From the NCBI GenBank assembly GCA_024364805.1, contig CM044508.1:84335773-84372461 (forward strand): a stretch of 36,689 nucleotides of DNA, in the 5' to 3' direction. Numbering within the stretch: the stretch's first letter is position 1; each line of letters starts with the position of its first letter. Below the pieces are notes generated by a model. The model was not told where the DNA came from. It saw only the letters and a list, made by a program, of their open reading frames with translations, and searched no databases. The translations under genes were made by a program, and so were the position numbers. This DNA is from Euprymna scolopes. Taxonomy: Eukaryota > Mollusca > Cephalopoda > Sepiida > Sepiolidae. Shown here in pieces: positions 21,409-30,239 of this stretch.

Positions 21409-21600
21409 CTTAAAATATTGAAGGACGTCAAAATTGTTCAACTCAACAAAAGACATAGCGGCCGTCGGCGTCCGTCCAACAAGCTGACATGGCAGACCGC
21501 GAATCAGAGAGCTGAGGTCAAGGGACGTAACTCTAGTTTACAACCCATTCCCCTCCTCCTTTACGGTGGTTTTAAAATCCTAGTCATTTAACAATAGTGT
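21409..21600 (-). promoter_or_regulatory. TAF5L: Putative TAF5L 5'UTR and promoter with an upstream ORF
   Basis: This stretch stands out from its AT-rich surroundings. It is GC-richer and has clustered CpGs around 21455-21500, as expected for a housekeeping-gene promoter. No TATA box or initiator can be fixed by eye, so the transcription start is unknown. On the minus strand an ATG at 21490-21488 opens a 15-codon upstream ORF ending in TGA at 21445-21443, in a different frame from the main one. It overlaps the alternative in-frame ATG at 21456-21454 and stops 34 bases before the favoured start at 21408. Such a layout could lower initiation at 21456 and allow re-initiation at 21408. A tandem satellite block begins about 180 bp further upstream (21778). 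Confidence 0.55.
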
Positions 21601-21777
21601 TACAAATATTCAGCGAACATATATGATATCAACCCCCCCCCCCCCAAAAAAAAAATAAATAAATGTGAGTGCATAGAAAATGGCTGTTATACAAATTTTA
21701 CAAAACCATTTTTTTTTTTTAATGATTCAAGTAGCCTATTTTTATACGAAAATAAGCATTTAAGACCGTCACTTAAG

Positions 21778-22330
21778 ACTTAGGGTTAGTGTTGGAGTTA
21801 ATATTTTTTTTTATCGACTGCCGCCTGAGATTAAAGGTTAGTGATTACCAACAAAGACTTAGGGTTAGTTTTTGAATTAATAAATGATCTGCTTTTTCTT
21901 GACTGTCGCCTCAGAATTAAGGTTACCAACTACCAACCAAGACTTAGGGTTAGTTTTGGGATTAATAAAGAACTTTTTTTAGGATTAGTAATAGTCGCGT
22001 TTAATTAAGAGGTTGGTTTTTAAACAATAGTACCTCAAACTTGGGTTTAATGAGCATCCTCTACGATTTAGGGTTAATTTTTTGTGTTAATAAATAACTT
22101 GTTTTTTCTTGAGTACCACCTTGGAATTAAGTTTACTGCACACCACCCAAGAATTAGAGTTAGAGGGTTAATAAAAGGCCAGTTTATTTTTAACCATGAC
22201 CTCAGACTTAGGATTACTGACAGCCATTAAGAACTTAGGGTTATTGTTGGGGTTAATAAAGCACTCATTTTTCTCGATTGCTATCCTGGATTAGGGTTTA
22301 TGAGGATAACATTGGTCAACAACAAATTTG
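21778..22330 (+). repeat. Degenerate tandem satellite, block 1 (telomere-like motif)
   Basis: Units start with ACTTAGGGTTAGT at 21778, 21857 and 21942 (periods 79 and 85 bp) and recur in weaker form near 22060, 22145 and 22230. A typical unit has GACTTAGGGTTAGTGTTGG, GTTAATAAAG, a T tract, a CGACTGCCGCCT-like phrase, a second TTAGGGTTA-like half and ACCACCCAAG. The divergence between units shows an old array. It starts about 180 bp upstream of the TAF5L promoter region and resumes beyond the LINE insertion at 27835. Confidence 0.85.
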
Positions 22331-22669
22331 TTGTCTGTGGGTTTTCAGCTGATTTAGGATGATTTGATGCACTTAACCCAAAAATCAAATTGTTTTTGCT
22401 TAATTAGATCAAGTTTTGGAGCTATGGCCAGATGTCATTTTTTATGTTTTTTTTCACATGTATGCACGTGTGGAGCATTTTAGAAGAAGTTAGTGGGTAT
22501 AAAATGCCATGTTGAATAATTTTTTTGATTGACATGATTATTTTAATAACAAGAAGTATTCATGCTCGATAGTTCTAGGAGATTATGTCACAAAGAGATC
22601 AGTTTGAAGTCATAAAACCTCAAAATCTTCCAAAAATTGGTGCAGCGCAATACTCAGTATTACACAAAG

Positions 22670-23260
22670 AGGGGCTGGCTTGTTTAGGAGGAATTAGTGC
22701 CTTACAAATAAAGGAATATCATCAACAACCCTTTGGTTGACAGAAACAAAATACTCTTCCTACCACCGCACATCAAGCTTGGCTTAATCAAGCAGTTTAC
22801 CAAGGCTCCAGATAAGGATGGTAATTGCTTCACCTACTTGTGCCAGGCTTTTTCAGGATTGACCATGGAGAAGTTGAAAGTTGGCATCTTTGACGATCCT
22901 CAATAAACAAAGTGGAACTGGAAGCATAGAAGACATTTGTTCTGGTAGTGAAAAACTTTCTGCGCAACAAAAAGGCCAGAAACTATGCAGAACTTGTCAA
23001 CAACATGCTGACTGCTTTCAGAAATCTGGCCTGCAACATGAGCTACCTATTTTCACATATAGACCAGTTTTCTGAGAGCCTGAATTAAATGAGTGACGAG
23101 GAGGGTGAGAGATTCTATCAGGACCTGAAAGAGATGGAGACCAGGTTCCAGGGTTGCTTGAATGCAGTCATGATGGCTGACTACTGTTAGAATCTGAAGA
23201 GAGAACTCCCTGCTGCTAAGCATTCCAGGAGTTTGAAGAAATAAAAGTTCAAGCCCTGAA
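22670..23260 (+). pseudogene. Decayed multicopy protein-coding element, family unnamed
   Basis: Conserved-looking segments can be read in plus-strand frames: GNCFTYLCQAFSGLTMEKL, ARNYAELVNNMLTAF, CNMSYLFSH, GERFYQDLKEMETRF and AVMMADYC. I recall the same string of motifs (FLGN..NY..LV..ML, HFLxSHxDxFPEN, GERFHQDxxxMExRYQGxW, MADYCW) in repeated hypothetical proteins of many invertebrate genomes, which suggests a mobile or virus-like source, but I cannot name the family. This copy is broken and fossil. It sits between satellite block 1 and LINE B. Confidence 0.5.
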
Positions 23261-23344
23261 GTTTGAACAATAGTGAAGCAACCTGCGATTTGCATGGACT
23301 TACCTTTATCAATGCCCCACTTTCATTTTACAGTAATCTCCTTT

Positions 23345-26300
23345 TCTTTTTCTTTTTTTTTTTTTTTAATTACATTTTAATCCCAAACAAGGCAGATTGC
23401 CATTTTGGTGTAGGGGGCTACTATCAGGGATATAAGCTATCACAGAAGAGATGTTGCGAGTTTGTCTCTGATGTATCGTTATTTTCATAGAAAGTGTTCG
23501 ACTGAGCTTCAATCTATGGTCCCCCCTCGCCAAACTTTCACAAGAAACACTCGTCTAGCTGTAAACACTATCAATAATTCCCCCCACTCTTTATCTGTGC
23601 CTAAACCTAAACGTAGATTCCATGAACAAAGCTTCTTTCTTAGAACTGCACGCCTGTGGAATTGTCTTCCGTTTTCCTGCTTTCCGGCTGGCTACAATAT
23701 GGTTGTGTTCAAGTCTAACGTAAATAAGTTCTTGATGAGCCGTTCCATATAAGTTATCAAATTTACCAAATTTTCATTACTAATGATTACTGTACACTCT
23801 TTATCCCTTATCCTTGAGTGGCCTCTTGGCCTTGATAATGTGGTGATGCCTATGTAAAAAAAAAAAAAAAAAAAAGCTACTGGGGTACCTATGTAGGGAG
23901 TTAGGCAGTAAGATGTTGGTTCACGTTACACTTAAACTTCTGCATGTCAGTACAGTTGGAGAAGCAGGGAGCCAGAATGGAATTCAAAAGTCTAGCAGTT
24001 CTGGGGAAGAAACTACGGGAGTAGAAAGCTATCCTACATCTAGGGATCATCACTGTGTAGGGGTGGGATTAAGCTGCTTGGGTTTGTCGAAGGTATTTAC
24101 ATCATGGGGCACAAGTGCTTGCAGTTCGTCAGAGCATTCACACTTAAAATACTTGTAGAACAGGCAGAGGGATGCAACATTTCGTTGGTGGGACAGAGGC
24201 TGAAGCTTAGATGACAGTTCAGGACCTATCAGGTTGGAGACTCTCTTTTGGACCTTGTCTAGGAGCGAGAGACTAGTAGCAGATGCACAATCCCAAATAT
24301 GATAACAATACTCCATACATGGGCGAATGGTGGCCTTATAGAGGTACAGGATACTTTCGGGCATTAGTAGCTTTCTAGCATGGTAGAGAAAGCCTACCTT
24401 CTTCACAGCGATTCTGGCAATGCTCTCAATGTAATCATTCCAACTCATATTTCCAGTGAACGTTAGGCCGAGATAATGAATATTTGGCCATCGCTATTGG
24501 AGGTAAAGAAGGTTTCTGGTATTTATTGAAGGAAACAAGTTTAGTCTTGGCAGCATTGAATGTGACCATCCATTTTTGTCCCCATTCCACTACAGATTGG
24601 AGGTCATCCTCTAGTGTTTCTGACATTTCCTTAGATATATGTTCATTTGTTTTCCTGTTGTGCCTGTTACAGAGTGTGGTGTCATCAGCATATATACCCA
24701 TCTCAGAGGCAATTTGTCAGGGTTAGGAATAATAAAGGTCCAAGGATAGACCACTGAGGTACTCCCACATTTATATCATATTGTTTAGATGTACGACCAT
24801 CGAGGACAACCTGGATTTTTCTCTTATCTAAGAAGGATTTAATTATGTCTAATATTCGTCCAGTGATACTATATGATCTGATTTTCCTGAGAAGACCTTC
24901 ATGCCATACCTTGTCAAAAGCCTTAGATATATCTAGAGCTACCGTTCTACCCTCTCCTGCTTTGTCCAGTGAATGATATATACATTTAAAGATTACAGTT
25001 AGGATATCTGCTGTGGAACGGGCTTGTCTAAATCCATATTGTTGGTCAGTCAGAAGTTTAGCATCTGTAAGGTGATGGACTAGAACTTGATTAATTATGG
25101 ACTCAAATATTTTGGCGAAAAGTGGGAGGAGGCTAATGGGATGATAGTTTACTGGGTCAGTTCTTTTGCCAGAATTCTTTAAAACTGGTACCATAGAAGC
25201 AGTTTTCCAGCAGTCCAGAAAGCAAGATTCATTAAGGCATTTGTTGTAAAGTTTGGAGAGAACTGGAGCTACTTCGGCGGAACATTTTTTTAATAGCACA
25301 GCCGGGACGAGATCAGGTCCACATGCTTTTGAAGTGTCAAGGTTTTTATGATAGCATGCACCTGAGATTGGGTGATTTTCAAATTGTCTAGCATGGTGTC
25401 TGTCTGCAAAGGAAAGTCAGGGAGGGGGTGGTTAGCAGGGTCCAGTGTGGGGTTTGAGGCAAACCGTCTGGCAAGCATGTTAGCCTTCTCGGTTGCTGAG
25501 CAAACAACTACATGATTGTTGGTTAGTGGGGGAATTGTTGATTGCCCATTATTTACTACACTATTGTAGATTTTCCAGAAGTCGTGGGTTCCTAATTTCT
25601 GTGCTTCGATGCGTTTTTTTGGTGGTTTCAGTAAATTCTCTCTTAGCTGTCACTATTTCCTTCTTACAGTTACTTCTAGCTTCTATATATTTCTGTCTGT
25701 TTGAACTGGACATATGTCGGTTAAATCCACGATACGCATGCTGCCTTTGCGCAATGGTATTTGCGCAAGTAGAAGTAAACCATTTGGGAGAGTGTGGCTT
25801 GCTATAAAATTTCTGTGTGGGAATATGTGCTTCAATTGCCATTTTGAACCATTTAGTGGTCTCATTTTGCGCACAGTTCAGCAGGAGGAGAAAAGATATT
25901 TCGCCATGGGGCATCTCTGATGAGATCCCTGATGGCTTCCCAGTCAGCCTTTTTATAATATCTCGTTTTGAGCAATGGCTCTTCAGTTTTGGCTCTAGAG
26001 TTTAAGGCGATTTCGACCATTATCACTGCATGATCAGCATTCCCAAATGGGCTGTGCGCATTCGTTATACAATTATTGGGAACTGTGATCAGAAACAGAT
26101 CTAGAAGTGAAGCGTGTTTTTCTTGCTGGTCTGGGAAACGGGTTGGAAATATAATCATCTGTGATAGGGAGTGAGATATAGAGAAACTATGTGTTGTGCT
26201 ACCAACTGTGTCTGTGTAAGTAGAGAATCCAAGCCAGTTTCTGTGGTGGATATTGAAGTCACCAAATACATGTACTTGTGCACTAGTGTCGAGGGAGAGT

Positions 26301-27450
26301 GCTGTATCTATGCTGTCAGAGACTTTGTTTATTATGGTGCAGTCCTGGGTCGAGGGAGAGTGGTATAGAAAATAAAAGTAGCTAATCGTCCGATTCTAGG
26401 TTTGTTTCTCTAGTCAGGGGGAGGATATTACGAATATAGATTCCAAGTCTGTGCATATGTCTGTCAGAGTCCTTATGGCAGAGTGGGAGATATCCAGTCA
26501 TGTTAAAGTAATTAGAGGGGATGGAGGTTAGTCTAACTTAGTGCTAAGATGTCTGAGGTGTTTGTTAGGAGAAATGCTTCAACATCATCTAAATTAGTTC
26601 TAAGCCCATGGATGTTCATAAATGCAAACCTCAAGGGAGGAGGCAAAGTGATTTTGTTTTAACCTAAGTCTGGTTTTAGCATATTTTTTTTTTTTATTGT
26701 ACTGTCATATTTTTAAAGAGTTTCAGTCTAGGTAAGGAGGTGCTGAACAAGTGGTTATGTAGAATACCAGACATGCAACACAAGTAGACAATTAGCTGAC
26801 GTTTCATCAACTAGGATTGTGACCTCAGGAAAACCCACCGGAAATGAGTGCAGGCTCCATTTCCATGCGTGACATGGCACTACAAACATCCTGATATTAT
26901 ACAACTGTTGATGGAGCAGCCGCTCTAAGCACTACCAAAGAGTTAGGGCATCTGTACTACCAGTCGGAAACAACAGCCAGGAACTGTCAATCTGGTACCC
27001 TCAACTCTTCAGACGAAGGTCAACTCAATCTAATTGCACTGGCATATGTGGCCCTCAAGCATTCCAAAGTGCCCAGTTTAGAAGGGTGGGATGTGTTGGG
27101 AGTGGGAAAAACGGCGTTCATTGCCCTAGTCAAGAAACAAGATCTACCATTGAGTGTTTCTGCCGAATCCCTGTGATAGTACCTCTGTGTCTGGCTAATA
27201 GGCAAAAAAGGAATATGGAAGCTGGGCGATAGACAGAGCCTATCTACTCCTTAAGCAGTTTAGGTTTGCAAACCGGTAATTTGTTTGAGTCACCAACTCT
27301 TGGAAAATTGTCGTCCAAGACTGGAGAGGCCTCCCTCCTCTTAGGTTTAGTTTCAGATTTTTCCTTCTAGACAGATGATCTGGGTCCATCAGCACCGAGA
27401 GGGTTTGCTCCATGCCTGGGTCCTAATCCAGGTATTTCTGCAACCCCGCG
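23345..27450 (-). mobile_element. LINE family B, nearly full-length, with a nested LINE A
   Basis: The minus-strand order is that of a Jockey/CR1-type LINE. 27450-26670 is a pre-endonuclease region (SCFLTRAMNAVFPTPN, GTLECLRATYASAIRLS). 26640-25990 is the endonuclease, with FAFMNIHGLRTNL, VFGDFNIHHRNW, LLDLFLIT and the terminal NADHAVI motif. 25914-25561 is the linker (KWFTSTCANTIAQR). 25480-24430 is the reverse transcriptase with YGFRQARSTADI, ALDISKAFDKVW, GVPQWSILGPLLFL and IYADDTTL. 24448-24050 is the C-terminal domain (MEYCYHIWD, VASLCLFYKYFKC). The motif B Gly of GVPQG is Trp here. The protein is cut into several frames, so the copy is inactive, but decay is modest. The 3' end near 23345 has a T-rich tail and is interrupted by the LINE A insertion at 23433-23876. 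Confidence 0.9.
23433..23876 (+). mobile_element. LINE family A inserted into LINE B
   Basis: The 5'-truncated copy starts in the C-terminal domain (SLMYRYFHRKCSTELQSMV; SFFLRTARLWN; SNVNKFLMSR then stop). It passes through the 3'UTR CTTGATAATGTGGTGATGCC and ends in a run of about 20 A (23857-23876). AGCTA occurs immediately before the insertion and immediately after the poly(A), as a short target duplication. LINE B text resumes on both sides (GGCTACTATCAGGGATATA and CCTATGTAGGGAGTTAGGCA). Its open frame of 96 codons is the least damaged LINE A segment in the window, so this is a fairly young insertion. Confidence 0.9.
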
Positions 27451-27834
27451 TGGTTAGTTAATGTTACATGGTTAGTTTGTAGAGGTTATATATCTACTAA
27501 TCGATGTTTCTATTAAGTAATCAATACATGTTGTTGGCAACAATGTTTTTCTCTTAAAAACATTTTTAGTATGATATATGTGGACAAAAAGCAGCTGGTA
27601 ATATCACAAAAATGTAATCAATTTTATCACAAGATCTGATTTTTTTTTTAAATCAACTTAGTACAAAAAACTGACATGATGAAGAGAAACGGATGCCATT
27701 TCCTGATTCAGTATTGCAAAATACATTAAATCAGTTGTAGAAATGTAGAAAATATTGAAAAAGTAAAAAATTGCAGCCCAATGAGGACTTTATATTTGTG
27801 CTGCGTTAAAAAATTGTTTGTTTTTTTGTTGACC
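27451..27834. other. Unassigned DNA between LINE B and satellite block 2
   Basis: No gene or repeat is recognised. It begins right at the 5' end of LINE B, so it probably represents the pre-insertion surroundings together with unidentified sequence. Confidence 0.35.
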
Positions 27835-28000
27835 TTCACACTTCAGACTTAGTGTTACTAAGCTTTAAGCAGGGCTTAAAGTTGGTGTTACAATTAATAA
27901 AAAATCTTGTTGTTTTTCGCCTGTCACCCTAAAATTACTGATTGCTACCCAGGATTAGAATTAATGTTACATTTAATGAATTTTTGGGTGCTTATGGATT
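27835..28000 (+). repeat. Degenerate tandem satellite, block 2
   Basis: About two weak units are visible: CAGACTTAGTGTTACTAAG, GGTGTTACAATTAATAAAA followed by T-rich text, CGCCTGTCACCCTAAAATTA, then ACCCAGGATTAGAATTAATG. They keep the same order of motifs as block 1. Confidence 0.65.
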
Positions 28001-28362
28001 GGATATCTAAAAATAATATCTTAATGCATTTTAATTAAAAACACTAGTATGTAATTATATGTCATGTCCAAATTAGTAAAAATTACAAAAGTTATAAAAA
28101 AATGATAGAGCAGAAGATCTGCAAGAAATATTTTTTACAAAAAAAAAAAGCGATTGTTATTATCAATCTGACATTTTCTAATTTTTAATAGTGGGAATGA
28201 AGTGAAAACAAGGGGGATAAGTCAATTTGTTATACGAAATTGGCTGTATGAAACTGAACTGTAAAAACTGCATTATTCAATAAATTATTTAATTTTTCTT
28301 GTAATTGTTTTTCTACTTGATAATTTTTTTGTAATTTTTAGAATTGTTACTAATTTCGACAT

Positions 28363-28364
<2 letters not shown>

Positions 28365-28403
<39 letters not shown>
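28365..28403. repeat. (AT)n microsatellite
   Basis: About 39 bases of uninterrupted TA repeat. Confidence 0.95.
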
Positions 28404-28578
28404 CTACATACTGTAAAAATGTAAAAAAGAAAAGAAGCCAGACTTACCAACTGGGAGGCAAAAAAGAAACATGGCAACAGACAGAGCATCAAAATATACA
28501 TGAAGACTGAGGAATAAATCATGTGAGCCATGCAAATGTGGCAAAATATAAACTGTATAAAAAGACGAATGTCAGATG

Positions 28579-28620
28579 GTATTTATTTGCTCCCCCACTG
28601 AGCAAATTAGGCACAAGGCC

Positions 28621-28659
<39 letters not shown>
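28579..28659 (+). mobile_element. Very short retroposon with 37-A tract and perfect 15-bp target duplication
   Basis: The inserted DNA is about 44 bp (GTATTTATTTGCTCCC... to AGGCACAAGGCCGT) plus 37 A residues (28623-28659). GACGAATGTCAGATG occurs directly before (28564-28578) and directly after (28660-28674) without a mismatch, which is a textbook target-site duplication and marks a recent event. The 44-bp part resembles the first part of the repeat at 30565 (ATTTGCCTCC...GAGGGCAGAGTTAGACACAAGG). Orientation is ambiguous: the A run suggests plus, while the GAGCAAATAAATA terminus seen on the minus strand looks like a LINE 3' end. Confidence 0.85.
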
Positions 28660-28661
<2 letters not shown>

Positions 28662-28919
28662 CGAATGTCAGATGCCAGAAGGAGTGTCAAGGAAGTGTGA
28701 TTCCTAATTGTGTATGCAAGCTTTGGTACGAAATAGTTAGGACTAGATGTGTGTGCCGGATATCTGTGCAGATGACTGAAAGTAGTTTTTTTTGAGAGAG
28801 AGACGGAGAGAACACCACAATTATGTAATAGTGTTTTTTATTTAAAATACATTTTTCAGATATCCGATTATAATGCATAAGCACTTTTTTTTTTTTTTTT
28901 TTTTTTTTGGATGACATCC

Positions 28920-29910
28920 TCTCCGGATCACCACTAAAAACTTAGGATGAGGGCCTGTTATTTTTCAACTACAACCTTGGAATTAGAGTTGCTAACTGAC
29001 ACCTAGGATTTAAGGTTAGTTTTTGTGTGAATAAAGAGCTTCTTTGAACATAATCCAGGGTTAGTGAGTGTCACCCATGATTTAGTGTTATGGAGCATCA
29101 CCACTTACTGCTGAGGGTTAATAAAATGCACGTTTTTTTCAACTGCCAACTTGGATTTGAACTTATTGCCAGTTTCATGTGGATAATTGCATTGATACAC
29201 TGGCTCTCGTTAGATCAGAAAGTTAAATGATGTGGAGTCTGGCCAGTACCAGATGGGTGATCATTTGGGAATGTTAAGCATTGTATACTACAGCTGAGGA
29301 TCGTTTGTGAATTTGATATTCCCTGTAAACTTCCTCCTTTGAGGGAAGCCAGTATAGCCTGATCAGGACTAATACCACACTAGGTATTACTTGTTTTATA
29401 TTTATGTGGATTGCTACCTAGACTTATTGTTGGGTTTAATGTTTAATCTGTTTCTGTTGACTGCCATCCAGAGCAAGGTTAGTGTTGGAGTTAATAAAGT
29501 CCCTGTCCTTTTTTCCAGACATCATCATAGACTTAACTCAGAATTTAGAGTTTGTGTTTGTGTTTATGAAGGCCATGTTTATTGTTTTTGTTTTTTTTCG
29601 GCCACTATCTTGGACTTAGGGTTACTGACTAGATTTAAGGTTACTGACGGGGTCTCGAGTTATGAAAAAGGACGTTTTTTTCTCGATCACATTTCGAGCT
29701 TTATAGTTAGTCTTCAGGTTAATAAAAAACTTCTTTTTTTTTTTTCGAGCACTCGATTTTGGGTTAGTGATCAGCACCCAGGAAATAATGTTCAGTATCG
29801 GAGTTAATAAAAAGCCCAATATTTCTCAAGCATCACACCAGACCCAGGACTTAGGTTTAGTGTTGGGGTTAATAAAAGGACCTGTTTTTTATTGATTGCA
29901 AGTTTAATCA
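28920..29910 (+). repeat. Degenerate tandem satellite, block 3, interrupted by a SINE
   Basis: It carries repeated motifs such as CACCACTAAAAACTTAGGAT, TTAAGGTTAGTTTTTGTG, AGGTTAGTGTTGGAGTTAAT, GGCCACTATCTTGGACTTAG and TTTAGTGTTGGGGTTAATAA. The spacing is about 80-90 bp and the orientation is the same as in block 1. The 5S-derived SINE at 29185-29403 is inserted within it. Confidence 0.85.
29185..29403 (+). mobile_element. 5S-rRNA-derived SINE, diverged second copy
   Basis: After a weak 5S start, TACACTGGCTCTCGTTAGAT and CAGATGGGTGATCATTTGGG match the middle and C-box of 5S rRNA. The body then repeats that of the 12554 copy (TTTGTGAATTTGATATTCCC; AAACTTCCTCCTTTGAGGGA; CCTGATCAGGACTAATACC). 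It lacks about 65-85 bp between head and body that the other copy has. ATGTGGAT lies on both sides (29177-29184 and 29404-29411) as a probable target duplication. It is older than the first copy. Confidence 0.75.
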
Positions 29911-30239
29911 TCACCATCAAGGACTGACAGTTTGTGTTAGAGTTGTAAATGAAAAAGAAAATTGAAAGATCGCCTTCTCATCAATGTCATAATTCATACT
30001 AATTTCCGTTAACTTGAACCGTAATTCAAGACCCCAATTTTTAATGTCTATGCTGTTTCTCAGTTCCCTGTCCTCCACAATTCATCCTTCTTATAGTCGC
30101 TATACCCCTTATATGCCAATCAATGTCACATGTATATAAAGAATCCTTCTACACCTGACAGGCTAAACAGAGGTGCTGCCACGTGTGTGAGTATTATTTT
30201 CTATTATACGAGTTTATAAAATGTTTGTTATTGCTTGAA
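29911..30239. other. Unassigned DNA between satellite blocks
   Basis: No gene is seen. There is no satellite motif for about 300 bp, so this may be another old insertion of unknown type. Confidence 0.35.

Noticed and set aside
21778-22330. Interstitial telomere repeat
   Set aside because: TTAGGG occurs once or twice per 80-90 bp unit and never in a pure hexamer tandem, so it is a satellite with a telomere-like motif.
24484-26368. Several plus-strand open frames over LINE B
   Set aside because: All are antisense to the LINE B endonuclease, linker and reverse transcriptase, which carry the recognisable motifs.
29391-29807. A 138-codon plus-strand open frame
   Set aside because: It lies over satellite units; its apparent length follows from the low stop density of the T-rich repeat, and it shows no family resemblance.
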